From Vibrio azureus (GTDB lineage: Bacteria; Pseudomonadota; Gammaproteobacteria; Enterobacterales; Vibrionaceae), in contig NZ_CP018617.1 of assembly GCF_002849855.1 (NCBI RefSeq), positions 992,001 through 1,056,000 on the forward strand: a DNA stretch of 64,000 nt, read 5' to 3'. The notes under the pieces were generated by a model. The model saw only the letters and a program-made list of their open reading frames with translations. It had not been told where the DNA came from and did no database searches. Of this stretch, positions 8,909 through 17,361 are shown one piece after another. Each line of letters begins with the position of its first letter. Position 1 is the stretch's first letter. The position numbers were made by a program, and so were the translations under genes.

Positions 8909-9193
8909 TATACCCAAGTGACTTCAAGATGCTTGATTCAGAGCGAGGTCACTGAGTCGAATTCAAGGAAGACAACGAAGCGGAATAGCCGGCTCTTTCT
9001 CATTTTTGTAAGAAGAACGGTTGTCTGACGCAAGAAGTCGGCTCAGTGACACGCTCCCAAAGGGCGAGCGGCCTTAACTCTCAGACTTTGTTAACGATTC
9101 TCAATGTAGAGCCACTATATCTTCGAATCGTTGCCGCGCCTGAGAGTTAAGGTCATCTCGCTGAACGCAGCATCTTGAGGTTACTTGGGTATA
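8909..9193. repeat. Long (285-bp) copy of the TATACCCAAGT repeat, MITE-like
   Basis: Terminal inverted repeats TATACCCAAGTGACTTCAAG and CTTGAGGTTACTTGGGTATA bound a non-coding interior. The interior contains a second inverted repeat (CTTAACTCTCAG ... CTGAGAGTTAAG) around GTTAACGATTCTCAATGTAG. It is almost the same as the inverted copy at 44403-44686. There is no open reading frame, so if mobile it would be non-autonomous. It fills most of the ravA-nudix gap; the rest of 8560-9283 shows nothing I recognise. Confidence 0.8.
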
Positions 9194-9283
9194 GTCACCT
9201 CATGATGCATTGTTCAACGAAACGACTTTAGAAAGCGTATCCATTGAGCACATTGAAAGTAACAAACTAGGAAATCCACTAGG

Positions 9284-9799
9284 ATGAGCAAGACCATTCA
9301 TACATGGAAGCAAATTTCTTTAATAGAAGAAGACATCGCACTCCCCAATGGCCAGACAATTACGCATACCATGATTCAGCACCCCGGAGCTGCCGTTATT
9401 TTGCCTATCACACAAGAGGGTAAAATCGTCTTGGTCAACCAGTTCCGCCCTTCTCTGAACAAATGGCTGTTAGAGCTGCCTGCCGGTACTCGTGAAGAAG
9501 GTGAAGATCCATTAAGTTGTGCGCAAAGAGAGCTTGAAGAAGAAACGGGTTACAGTGCTACAAGCCTGACCTCACTAGGCCAAGTGACCCCTTTAGCTGG
9601 GTTTTGTGATGAAATTCAGTATTTATATGTCGCCAAGAACCTAACAAAAACAGCACGCTACCAATGTGATGAAGATGAAGTCATCGAAGTGGTCACTTTA
9701 TCTAAAACAGAACTTGAACAACATATCATTGAAGGTAAGATCACCGACGCAAAAACGATAGCGTGTTTAAGTAAAGCAAGCCTTTGTGGCTGTATATAA
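9284..9799 (+). CDS. Nudix hydrolase, ADP-ribose pyrophosphatase-like
   Basis: Cytosolic hydrolase of nucleoside diphosphate-linked compounds. The Nudix box is complete: GTREEGEDPLSCAQRELEEETGY fits Gx5Ex7REUxEExGU, at about residues 72-94. A proline (TPLAGFCDE) follows the box near position 106, a feature of the ADP-sugar pyrophosphatase branch. Length 171 aa fits that branch. The next gene, ltaE, starts 34 bp after the stop codon, so the two are probably cotranscribed. Exact substrate cannot be read. Confidence 0.88.
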   Translation: MSKTIHTWKQISLIEEDIALPNGQTITHTMIQHPGAAVILPITQEGKIVLVNQFRPSLNKWLLELPAGTREEGEDPLSCAQRELEEETGYSATSLTSLGQVTPLAGFCDEIQYLYVAKNLTKTARYQCDEDEVIEVVTLSKTELEQHIIEGKITDAKTIACLSKASLCGCI

Positions 9800-9833
9800 A
9801 TCAAATAAACCCAGTTTCAATCTAGGAGAAATT

Positions 9834-10841
9834 ATGGATTTTCGATCCGATACCGTGACCAAGCCCACTCAAGCAATGCGTGAGGCTATGTATAACGCAG
9901 CAGTAGGAGACGATGTCTATGGCGATGATCCAACCGTCAACGAACTGGAAGCTTTTGCAGCAGAGCTCGCTGGGTTCGAAGCCGCTTTATTCACAACATC
10001 AGGTACACAAGCTAACTTACTTGGATTGATGGCCCATTGTGATCGTGGTGATGAATACCTATGCGGTCAACAGGCACACAACTATAAATACGAGGCGGGT
10101 GGCGCTGCGGTATTAGGTTCAATCCAACCACAACCCATCGAAAATAACCCCGACGGCACCCTACCGTTTGATAAACTTGAAGCCGCGGTGAAACCTGATG
10201 ATTCTCACTTTGCCAGAACTCGGCTCTTAAGCTTGGAAAATACCATTAATGGTAAAGTCTTGCCGCTTTCCTACTTGTCTGACGCACGAGATTTCGTTAA
10301 TAAACATGGCTTGAAATTGCATTTAGATGGCGCACGCGTCTTTAATGCTGCGGCTGCTTTAGATGTACCAGTCAAGGAAATCGGCCAATACTTTGATTCT
10401 ATGACGATTTGTCTTTCTAAAGGCTTGTGTGCACCTATCGGATCTTTACTTCTCGGTGACAAAGCGTTTATTGCTAAGGCACGCCGATTAAGAAAAATGG
10501 TCGGAGGCGGCATGCGCCAAGCCGGTATTTTAGCAGCAGCAGGTAAGCTCGCATTAACCGATCAAACAGAGCAGTTAAAAGTTGACCACACCAATGCTCA
10601 GTTACTTGCCCAGGGGTTGGCAAAACTTCCGGGCTTCACTGCAAACCCTAACCATGTTCAGACCAATATTGTCTTTGCAAAACTTGATGCAAAAATCGAC
10701 ATTCACGCAATTGCTGAAAAGCTAAAACAAAAAGGCATCACCATTTCGCCCGCTAACCCAATTCGCTTTGTTACGCATAATGATATCACCGAAAAAGATG
10801 TCAATGTCTTACTTACGGAATTGACGTCACTTTTAGACTGA
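9834..10841 (+). CDS. ltaE: Low-specificity L-threonine aldolase
   Basis: PLP enzyme splitting L-threonine or L-allo-threonine into glycine and acetaldehyde. The start at 9834 (MDFRSDTVTKPT) is set by AGGAGAAATT directly upstream; an earlier ATG at 9786 overlaps the nudix gene and is unlikely. Family motifs are present: DDVYGDDPTVNELE near residue 30, SGTQANL near 62, HLDGARVFNAA near 168 and the PLP lysine in CLSKGLCAPIGSLL near 200. Length 335 aa matches E. coli LtaE. It probably shares a transcript with the upstream Nudix gene. Confidence 0.95.
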   Translation: MDFRSDTVTKPTQAMREAMYNAAVGDDVYGDDPTVNELEAFAAELAGFEAALFTTSGTQANLLGLMAHCDRGDEYLCGQQAHNYKYEAGGAAVLGSIQPQPIENNPDGTLPFDKLEAAVKPDDSHFARTRLLSLENTINGKVLPLSYLSDARDFVNKHGLKLHLDGARVFNAAAALDVPVKEIGQYFDSMTICLSKGLCAPIGSLLLGDKAFIAKARRLRKMVGGGMRQAGILAAAGKLALTDQTEQLKVDHTNAQLLAQGLAKLPGFTANPNHVQTNIVFAKLDAKIDIHAIAEKLKQKGITISPANPIRFVTHNDITEKDVNVLLTELTSLLD

Positions 10842-10973
10842 TGTATCGACGAAAAAGCGAGTTGTTTACACAGAAAAAGTCATGCTTCCACTGAGTAGGA
10901 TTTTCATCTAAACTTATGTTTAGTATGTATAAAAGTAATTTTAAACGATAAAAATATTTTTACCTCTCAGCTC

Positions 10974-11005
10974 TATACTCAAGCGCTTCAACGTGCTTGA
11001 GTATA
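10974..11005. repeat. Hairpin related to the TATACCCAAGT repeat
   Basis: TATACTCAAGCGCTTCAACG pairs with the arm TGCTTGAGTATA. It lies between ltaE and the next gene and may serve as a terminator for ltaE, though no T-run follows. Confidence 0.55.
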
Positions 11006-11061
11006 GGTAAAAACTTAACCCAAGAGATAGTTCACATCTCTCATTTGGGAGTTGCTCGCCG

Positions 11062-12057
11062 ATGCCAACCACGATTTTAAGTGATACTCTTCAAGGCCAT
11101 TCAGTCCTTCAATCTCTTGATGTCTCTGACTTACCTGCTGGCGAACATAAATTCTGGTTTCGTATTGCGACCAATGCTATTGGTCAATGGCAACATACAC
11201 CAGTGTGGGTTTTTAAAGGAGCATCACCGGGTAAAAAAGTCATGATTACTGCAGGTGTTCATGGTGATGAATATAATGGTGTGTTAGCCGCTCAATCCGT
11301 TGCAAGGCAGCTTATTGGCGAGCGGTTATCAGGCACCGTTACCGTGGTTCCAACAATCAATCTGACCGGCATGCTCAATCATAGTCGTGATTTTGTCTCA
11401 CCCGATCCTGATTTAGTGCGAACGAACCTAAATCGTTGTTTTCCTGGCAATGAAAAAGGAAAAGAGGCACACCGCTATCTTAGCGTTTTATGGCAAAATC
11501 TCCTACAACCTAACGCGGACCTCGCGATTGATTTGCACACTCAGACTAGCGGCGCTGTTTATCCACTTTATGTCTTCGCGGATTTTCGTCGTCCCCTGTC
11601 TAAGGATATGGCTCGTTGGCTAAATCCTGATGTTATTTTGAACGATCCCGGTGAACAAGGGGTACTAGAAACCACTTGGCAAAGTCATGATACCGATTGT
11701 ATTACTGTAGAAATTGGCCAAGGAAGATATATTTCAAACGACTTGATACAACGCACTACCGAAGGCGTTTTCAATATTCTTAAACACCAGCACATCGTTA
11801 AAGGCCAACCCAAACCAATAAAACCGTGCCTTGAAGGCAATGAAATTATCAATATCAGCGCTAACCAAGGCGGCTTCGTCATACCCCAAGTGACCATGCT
11901 GCAAGCAGTAGAAGAGAAGCAACTATTGGCTATTCAATATGATGGCTTTGGCAGTGAAGTCGAACGTTACTTCTCGCCAGCCAATGCAACAGTATTAAGT
12001 TTTAATATTGAACCCATGCGTGCAGCTGGTTCATTGATTGTACGTTTAATAAGATAG
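11062..12057 (+). CDS. Succinylglutamate desuccinylase/aspartoacylase-family zinc hydrolase
   Basis: M14-like metallo-hydrolase that would cleave an N-acyl amino acid or related amide. Zinc ligands are visible: H and E in GVHGDEYNG near residue 75, and H in AIDLHTQT near residue 160. The catalytic glutamate is in ITVEIGQGR near residue 217. The C-terminal part (about 250-331) is a beta-rich domain ending AGSLIVRLIR, as in the AstE/AspA-like family. Length 331 aa fits. No arginine-degradation (ast) genes are nearby, so I do not call it astE. Monocistronic on the plus strand. Confidence 0.8.
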   Translation: MPTTILSDTLQGHSVLQSLDVSDLPAGEHKFWFRIATNAIGQWQHTPVWVFKGASPGKKVMITAGVHGDEYNGVLAAQSVARQLIGERLSGTVTVVPTINLTGMLNHSRDFVSPDPDLVRTNLNRCFPGNEKGKEAHRYLSVLWQNLLQPNADLAIDLHTQTSGAVYPLYVFADFRRPLSKDMARWLNPDVILNDPGEQGVLETTWQSHDTDCITVEIGQGRYISNDLIQRTTEGVFNILKHQHIVKGQPKPIKPCLEGNEIINISANQGGFVIPQVTMLQAVEEKQLLAIQYDGFGSEVERYFSPANATVLSFNIEPMRAAGSLIVRLIR

Positions 12058-12166
12058 CCGATAAGCTCAGCGCTAATATACCATTGAGTGCTTTATGCAC
12101 TTATGAAAATTATCCGGCCTACCTTATTCTATGGTAACTTTACGGGAGACTTATTTCTAGAAGTCC

Positions 12167-12484
12167 TTATTTATCACTGAAGATCATTACGTAGTTTATT
12201 TCCTCTAAACCGACTCCATTACAAACGCCGCTGCCTTGTACTTGAACAACTTTATTAGCCATCAATGCAGCTAAGGCTGTACTGTGTTGGACTTCATTTA
12301 CAAGAACCATCCTATTTTCTTTATTGGTTTTTTCACAGGCTGAATCAGTAATTGGCTTCTTAAAGTAAATAGCATTATAAGGATCTTTAATGCCTTCTGC
12401 TTGTATTTTTGATATCTCTGATGTCCAACTGTAAGAGTAAAATGATATACATGAAGCAGTAATAAATGTCAGAAAATTTCTCAT
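12167..12484 (-). CDS. Small secreted protein of unknown function
   Basis: Not recognised. The 105-aa product begins with a signal peptide (MRNFLTFITASCISFYSYSW) and has a mature part of about 85 residues. Two cysteines (in SACEKT and GVCNGV) could form a disulfide. The C-terminal segment VVQVQGSGVCNGVGLEEINYVMI has the alternating pattern of a beta-strand. It is the first (lowest coordinate) of the run of minus-strand accessory genes reaching 19.3 kb, which suggests a cassette origin. Confidence 0.6.
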   Translation of the reverse strand: MRNFLTFITASCISFYSYSWTSEISKIQAEGIKDPYNAIYFKKPITDSACEKTNKENRMVLVNEVQHSTALAALMANKVVQVQGSGVCNGVGLEEINYVMIFSDK

Positions 12485-12705
12485 CAGTGAGAATATCCAT
12501 ATTAATTCTAAGGTTTACATTATACTTATGAAATGGTCATAAAGCAGTGCTATAAATAAAACCAGTTACTTTTACACACTTTTATTTTTAATTCCAACTT
12601 ATATTGGAAAAATGATTAACTCTTCATAGAAAAGTCATATCTACCCTAAAAGTACGTTGCTCAACGAGGTACCCTTTATCATCATTTCTCTATTAGGTAC
12701 GAAGT

Positions 12706-13098
12706 TTAACCTTGTACCAACGTAACCCATTTGGAACGCCATTGTTGTGCAACCATAGGGTCAGGCCAGAACTCTTTTTGCTTGGTAATTAAACCGTGTT
12801 TAACGGTATGAAACGTAATAGCTCGGGCTTTTTGGACACCGTCTGTAATAGAAACATCCGTTACAACAGTGACACCGTCACAAATCACAGAGTGAATTTC
12901 AAACTCCCAGATGTCATTGGCAGGGTAATGAGTATTAATCGCTATGAAATTTTCTCGGCCAGTTATCAGTTCATTTGATTGAGGCCAAAGGCACTCGAAG
13001 TCAGCGCTGAGCCACTCACTCGCCCTAGTAAAATCATTAGTTTTCATCGCACCCCAAAAAGCTAGGACAACTTCCTTTGAATTCACAGTTTCCTCCAA
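12706..13098 (-). CDS. SnoaL-like/NTF2-fold protein
   Basis: A 130-aa single-domain protein of the NTF2-like (SnoaL) superfamily, small alpha-beta barrels used as enzymes or binding proteins. Evidence is the N-terminal helix VVLAFWGAMKTNDFTRASEWLSADFECLWP, the ITGRENFIAINTHYP segment, and alternating strands VTVVTDVSITDG and ARAITFHTVKHGLI followed by the terminal FWPDP. A strong AG-rich ribosome site (GGAGGAAA) precedes the start. An attC-like inverted repeat lies just upstream (13104-13164). Substrate unknown. Confidence 0.75.
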   Translation of the reverse strand: MEETVNSKEVVLAFWGAMKTNDFTRASEWLSADFECLWPQSNELITGRENFIAINTHYPANDIWEFEIHSVICDGVTVVTDVSITDGVQKARAITFHTVKHGLITKQKEFWPDPMVAQQWRSKWVTLVQG

Positions 13099-13103
13099 AT
13101 ACC

Positions 13104-13164
13104 TAACAACAAATTGAGGATTAAACTAGCTTAGATTGCGCCTCAATCATAGTAAGCTAACGCA
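13104..13164 (-). repeat. attC-like recombination site (degenerate)
   Basis: Read on the minus strand: GCGTTAGC, then GATTGAGG facing CCTCAATT across about 20 bases, then TTTGTTGTTAGGT. The end GTTAGGT fits the integron core GTTRRRY; the opposite core is imperfect. It stands immediately before the SnoaL-like gene and next to a dispersed-repeat copy. Confidence 0.45.
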
Positions 13165-13167
13165 TTG

Positions 13168-13222
13168 TATACCCAAGTGACCTCAAGATGCTTGATTCAG
13201 AGCGAGGCCACTGAGCCGAATT
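13168..13222. repeat. TATACCCAAGT repeat copy (left part)
   Basis: Carries TATACCCAAGTGACCTCAAG, GATGCTTGATTCAGAGCGAG and GCCACTGAGCCGAATTC, then stops 2 bp from the stop codon of the neighbouring gene. Confidence 0.75.
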
Positions 13223-13224
13223 CG

Positions 13225-13590
13225 CTATTTTAAAGTAATATTAAACATCTCACTGTTGGTCCCACCAATCAATATAAGAGTATCGAATTGCTCTTTAGTT
13301 ACCAAAATAGTTGTCTTTAATTCACTGCTTGATTGATTTGATTTACTGTCTTTGATTACCAGTACATCTACTATGTAATCTGTGTACTCCTTAGTAACTG
13401 AACCTGAAAACTCCAATTTTTCATCGTCATTATTTCTAATAATTGCAAACTTTTTATCTTTTCCAATTTCCGCCGAGATCGATGAGTCACCATAGGTCAA
13501 AGTCACTGAAGTTGGTTCTATAGTTTGGCCACCCAAGGCACTAAATGTAACTAAACAAATTGGAAGTATAAGTTTTGATAAAAAATTCAT
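13225..13590 (-). CDS. Small exported protein of unknown function
   Basis: Not recognised. The 121-aa product starts with a signal peptide (MNFLSKLILPICLVTFSALGG); the mature part is about 100 residues and predominantly beta-like, with alternating polar and hydrophobic positions (SVTLTYGDSSISAEI, YIVDVLVI, FDTLILIGG). It contains no cysteine after the signal peptide. The stop codon abuts a repeat copy. It sits in the minus-strand accessory run and is probably periplasmic. Confidence 0.6.
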   Translation of the reverse strand: MNFLSKLILPICLVTFSALGGQTIEPTSVTLTYGDSSISAEIGKDKKFAIIRNNDDEKLEFSGSVTKEYTDYIVDVLVIKDSKSNQSSSELKTTILVTKEQFDTLILIGGTNSEMFNITLK

Positions 13591-13707
13591 AATCTGCCTT
13601 ATATTTGACTAATTAAAAAAGATCTCATGTTCTACTTTAAAATGAAGGTCAATGCGTCGTAAAACGCCATGAGTTAAGAATCACTGCCGAGGACCACTTA
13701 TTGCAAT

Positions 13708-13932
13708 TTACTTTAAGCTTGCTTGAATAATTAAAAGCTCAATATCATGGCTCGATGTGTTTACCAAGCCATGCGTCCCAAAGCGTTTATTGACTATGAT
13801 ATCTCCTGAAAACACTCGTGTTTCTTTACCCTCTATGGTCATTAAGCTCGTGGTAGGTTAAAACTCCGCTAATTTCTTAAGCTTAAACAGGAATTCAAAA
13901 TCGCTGTTATTAGCTTCACGAATTTCGTACAC
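13708..13932 (-). pseudogene. Gene remnants: GNAT N-terminus followed by cupin-like C-terminus
   Basis: Two short pieces stand in one frame, separated by a stop codon at 13858-13860. The first (GTG at 13930-13932 behind GGAGAG) encodes VYEIREANNSDFEFLFKLKK, the usual opening of a GNAT acetyltransferase, and then stops. The second encodes GKETRVFSGDIIVNKRFGTH and ends IELLIIQASLK, which resembles the second motif of a cupin barrel. Neither is complete. They look like leftovers of two different genes joined by deletion. The rest of 13591-14030 holds nothing else I recognise. Confidence 0.5.
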
Positions 13933-14030
13933 CTAGCTCTCCACATCAACAACCAAGATTCGTTTATAACACACTGAGAAAATTTTTTAAAAAATCCAAG
14001 TAAAAGTAACCTGAAAAATGTTACCTAAAA

Positions 14031-15281
14031 CTAATAAGTTAACTGATAAAAATGACGACGTGTCGGGCTACAACCAGGTAACTGAGCAAACAGAGGAAAT
14101 AAAATTCTTGCCGCTCCATCAATCTCATCTAACGGCGGCACAACCCAAGGTCTATCACTCTCATAATATTCATCGACAGAAAACCAGCCAGGATCACAGC
14201 CATGTATGGAAAACCGACTCCCAGCCTCCGTGATTAAGTCGGACTTTCTGGCTAAACACTTCGTCAACATATGCAAAGCTGCCTTTGCCATATTAGTCTG
14301 TAGATGTAAGTCTTCTTTCTTCGTTTTAAAAATGCCTTCTCTAGCATGCACATTGATTATATAAGGTGAAACCGAAGACTTATTAAGTAAGGGAAGCATT
14401 TTTTGAATCAGTAATGTTGGTGCGACAGCATTAATACGATAGCACTCTTCTGCTTCTTGTTGAGGGAAGTCAGTTAATTTGACATGCCAACTATTCGTAA
14501 AACTATGATCAACATACTTTGGATCACCATAGCGATTTTTACCTTCGACAGAACCGATCTCACCATAAAGATGAGACTTATCTCTCGCTCTAATTGTTTG
14601 AGCGGCACAATTAACTAAAATATCTAAAGACTTGAGTGGCTCTAGTTCATTAGCTAGCGTAGCAAGCCTTTGATTTAGATGTAATGAATCAAGATCAAGC
14701 TCAATCAATTTCAAGTTATTTTTCCAGCAAGGATAATCATCATAGCTTGAAAAGATTTTCTTTGCTGAATCGATATTTCTCGTTGTCACAACGACATTTT
14801 TACAATTTGCCCGAAGAAGTTTCAATGCAATTTGGTGGCCTAGCTTTGTTCTGCCTCCAGTTACTAGAGCATTCAGTCCTTCTAAAGAGCGACTATAGTG
14901 CCTAAACCTCTGATTAAGACCACCACATTTATGGCAACAAAATAAGTAGGTCGGATGTGGGTTTCTGACCAGTTTATGGCATTGATAGCAACGCATAAAA
15001 TGTTTATGAGAAGGGAGTCGAAAACGATTGTTGACATCAGGCTTAACAAATCTCTCCAATTCATCTAGCTGGTGGCATGTACTTTGTAGTTGCCTAGTAA
15101 TACTATTATTTACGATTGCTTCTTTACCACTACAACTTTCATTCTTTAAACCAAAGTGTTCAACAGCTAATTGATAGAGTTCCTTCTGACTTACTTTTAT
15201 ATTCTTTTCTAAAAACTCTCGGCTTTTTTGTGTTCCATTTAAAACAACTTGAATGCCATACTTCGAGCTACTTTGATTCAA
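14031..15281 (-). CDS. Zinc-ribbon plus short-chain dehydrogenase (SDR) fusion protein
   Basis: A 416-aa two-part protein. Residues about 95-125 hold a zinc-ribbon-like motif (CYQCHKL ... FCCHKCGG). Residues about 135-410 are an SDR Rossmann domain: cofactor loop TGGRTKLG, then DLDSLH, and NCAAQT in place of NNAG. The catalytic site is unusual: the usual Ser position reads IINVHAREG and the YxxxK motif reads TNMAK, so the lysine is kept but Tyr is replaced by Thr. It may be a non-classical enzyme or a nucleotide-binding sensor. It is the largest gene of the cassette-like run, and base composition is AT-rich like its neighbours. Function unknown. Confidence 0.75.
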   Translation of the reverse strand: MNQSSSKYGIQVVLNGTQKSREFLEKNIKVSQKELYQLAVEHFGLKNESCSGKEAIVNNSITRQLQSTCHQLDELERFVKPDVNNRFRLPSHKHFMRCYQCHKLVRNPHPTYLFCCHKCGGLNQRFRHYSRSLEGLNALVTGGRTKLGHQIALKLLRANCKNVVVTTRNIDSAKKIFSSYDDYPCWKNNLKLIELDLDSLHLNQRLATLANELEPLKSLDILVNCAAQTIRARDKSHLYGEIGSVEGKNRYGDPKYVDHSFTNSWHVKLTDFPQQEAEECYRINAVAPTLLIQKMLPLLNKSSVSPYIINVHAREGIFKTKKEDLHLQTNMAKAALHMLTKCLARKSDLITEAGSRFSIHGCDPGWFSVDEYYESDRPWVVPPLDEIDGAARILFPLFAQLPGCSPTRRHFYQLTY

Positions 15282-15484
15282 TCTAATTTCCTATACTTCG
15301 TTGCTAATTTTATTAAGCTTCAAAAAATCAATACAGCCGAATAAGCTGAATTACATCAAAATGGGGGGCATTTGAAAATGCTCATACCTCGTCAGATTTA
15401 ATGATAATCAAAAAGATGATAACAATATTTTCAATGATTTATCATTACTAATAAGGTATAAAGGTAAGTTAACCAGTCAAAGGG

Positions 15485-16039
15485 TTATTTTGACTGGTCA
15501 AGCCCCCTAGTATAAACCTGTTTTGAATAAACGGCTGTGCCACTCAAATCGCCTGAAGGCAACCTTCGAGCATTACGTAAAACCCCTTCCAAAACAAATC
15601 CACTACGCTCTGCTACCATTCGGCTTTTCCAGTTATTTTCAGCCGCTTTAATTTCAAGTCGGTTAGCGTTAAGCTCATTAAATGCAAATAACTCTATCGC
15701 TTTAAGTGCTTCAGAAATGAAACCATAGCCAACACTTGAACTACGCAGCCAATAGCCAATTTCAAAAGAAGGTACTGATTTATCAAGAATGATTAGCCCT
15801 ATAGCACCAAGAAAGTGCCCAGTGCTTTTTTCTACAATGGAGTATCGTAACTCACCTTCAAAATTTTCAAAGTTATTAATTGCTTTCTTTGTCTGCTCAA
15901 TGGATTCTGCTTCCGTTAACGCATGAGGCACCCAAGGAAGATACATAGCCAGTTCTTCTTGGCTTTCAATGATTGCTTCAAGCATCAAAGGTTGATGAAC
16001 CAATGAAGGAGGGAGTAACTTCAGTCTATCTGTTTCCAT
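15485..16039 (-). CDS. GNAT acetyltransferase, RimJ/RimL type
   Basis: Acetyl-CoA-dependent N-acetyltransferase of 184 aa. It opens METDRLKLLPPS, the classic RimJ/RimL start (ETxRLxLRP). The acetyl-CoA binding region is RSSSVGYGFISEALKA near residues 103-118 (usually QGYATEA), followed by NRLEIKAAENNWKSRMVAERSGFVLEGVLRNA, the typical motif B with SxxVaEkxGF. RimL-type proteins acetylate ribosomal protein N-termini or small amines; the target is not evident. One of three GNAT genes in the cassette-like run, each from a different subgroup. Confidence 0.88.
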   Translation of the reverse strand: METDRLKLLPPSLVHQPLMLEAIIESQEELAMYLPWVPHALTEAESIEQTKKAINNFENFEGELRYSIVEKSTGHFLGAIGLIILDKSVPSFEIGYWLRSSSVGYGFISEALKAIELFAFNELNANRLEIKAAENNWKSRMVAERSGFVLEGVLRNARRLPSGDLSGTAVYSKQVYTRGLDQSK

Positions 16040-16117
16040 AACTATCGCTTTCCACTCAAGGTTAATGAGTCCTAGTTAATGGGTAAGCAACACCATCATC
16101 AAAGACTCCATCGTAAA

Positions 16118-16591
16118 TTAATAGGCCATGAGTTTTTTGTACATTATGTACTGAGGTCCTGCTGGACCGCCCAAATACTGCTCAGAATGAGCCTCGAAAC
16201 CACCCTTTTCGTAACACGCTTTAGCACCTAAGTTTTTACAATTAACAGTCAGGTAGATCCAGTTGAATGTTGGGTAGTGTGTTTTTACGTAGAGTAAGAG
16301 TGTTCTGACCGCTTGCGTGCCCAGCCCTTTGCCTTGCTTATTAATATCGATGGCAAAAGCTCTTAATCCTAATGCGTCTGTCGGACAAAACTCGTAGTTA
16401 GAAGAGTACGCAATATCCAACTTGAAGAAACCGACGACTTCATCATTATCTTTTATGACATGTAAATGAGTCGTCTCATTTGCACTCGATATAAATTCTT
16501 CAGCAGTACCAGCAAATTTTACTTGTTCATCGGCTAAACGTACAAACTTAATTGCCGCAATATTTGACTCGTTAACTTTCTCTATTTTCAA
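16118..16591 (-). CDS. GNAT acetyltransferase
   Basis: N-acetyltransferase of about 157 aa. The start is taken as the TTG at 16589-16591 because GGAGGT lies six bases upstream and the protein then begins LKIEKVNESN; the longer frame to 16645 adds 18 residues that do not look like GNAT. Motif A is LGLRAFAIDINKQGKGLGTQAVRTLL (Q/RxxGxG/A) and motif B is TVNCKNLGAKACYEKGGF. The C-terminal YLGGPAGPQYIMYKKL resembles YkdB/YjcK-type small GNATs. Substrate unknown. Confidence 0.85.
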   Translation of the reverse strand: MKIEKVNESNIAAIKFVRLADEQVKFAGTAEEFISSANETTHLHVIKDNDEVVGFFKLDIAYSSNYEFCPTDALGLRAFAIDINKQGKGLGTQAVRTLLLYVKTHYPTFNWIYLTVNCKNLGAKACYEKGGFEAHSEQYLGGPAGPQYIMYKKLMAY

Positions 16592-16697
16592 AACTTCACC
16601 TCCATGCCATTGAATCGCATAACACCAGATTAAGGTGAATACCACGACCTCATTACCTGAACCATTACACCGTAGTCATTAAAATTAACGAATAGTA

Positions 16698-16816
16698 ATG
16701 CTAACGCCAGCCTAAGCAGAAGACAAGGTACAAATAAATCCTCTGCATTAAGCTTTAAACACTAATATTACCGAAAACTCAAAATGCCAATATAAGAACC
16801 GTGGCATCTAACTAAC
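16698..16816 (-). repeat. attC-like site downstream of a GNAT gene
   Basis: On the minus strand, just after the stop codon of the 16820 gene, GTTAGTTAGATGCC opens a spacer of about 120 bp that closes with TGCTTAGGCTGGCGTTAGC. The closing part is close to the 3' end of Vibrio VCR elements (CTTAGGCGGGCGTTA). Length also fits a VCR. Confidence 0.55.
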
Positions 16817-16819
16817 AAC

Positions 16820-17275
16820 CTACAACGCGAGTTTTAACCCTTCATGTGTTGCTTTGAATCCAAGTTTTTCATAGAACCTGATTGCATCAGGGCGCTGCTT
16901 GTCACTTGTTAGCTGAACGACTTTACAACCTCTATTTTTTGCCCGTTCAATAGCATGTGCGAACATTTGTTCACCGAACCCTTGCCCACGATAGTCGCTA
17001 TGAATTCGAACGCCTTCAATGAGGCAACGCCAACTACCAATGTGCGTCAGATAAGGAATAAAAGTAATTTGAAGCATCCCAACCAAACAGTTTTCCTGCT
17101 CAACAACAAGTAATTCGTTGTTCGGGTCTCGTACAATTGCTTCGAACGCTTCAAGGTACGCATTATTCAACGGAACAGACACATCTTCTCTTTTACTACC
17201 TAGTGGGTCATTTGAGAGCAAAGCAACAAGACTTTCCAAATCTTCGACATCAGCTGAACGATACTTTAATTCCAT
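16820..17275 (-). CDS. GNAT acetyltransferase
   Basis: N-acetyltransferase of 151 aa. It opens MELKYRSADVEDLESLVALL, a usual GNAT start. Motif A is CLIEGVRIHSDYRGQGFGEQMFAHAIERA with the RGQGFG acetyl-CoA loop near residues 93-98, and motif B is DAIRFYEKLGFKATHEGLKL. Such proteins often acetylate amino-group drugs or metabolites. Its stop codon immediately precedes an attC-like spacer, consistent with a one-gene cassette. Substrate unknown. Confidence 0.9.
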   Translation of the reverse strand: MELKYRSADVEDLESLVALLSNDPLGSKREDVSVPLNNAYLEAFEAIVRDPNNELLVVEQENCLVGMLQITFIPYLTHIGSWRCLIEGVRIHSDYRGQGFGEQMFAHAIERAKNRGCKVVQLTSDKQRPDAIRFYEKLGFKATHEGLKLAL

Positions 17276-17297
17276 CTATAGATCCTTATTTATTCTG

Positions 17298-17361
17298 ACT
17301 GCTAGGAATTGAACAACGCAATACCACGCGCAGCCCCCTGTCCTTGAGTAACTTATTACAT
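17298..17361 (-). repeat. attC-like site overlapping the HAD gene stop
   Basis: On the minus strand TAATAAGTTACTCAAGGACA, then GGGGGCTGCGCGTGGTATTG and CGTTGTTCAATTCCTAG. It shares the plan TAAnAAnTnCTCAAGnnnnG ... TGCGCnnnGGTATTGCGTTG with the site at 18095-18161 and with VCR left ends (TAACAAACGCCTCAAGAGGG). The HAD stop codon lies inside it. Confidence 0.55.
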
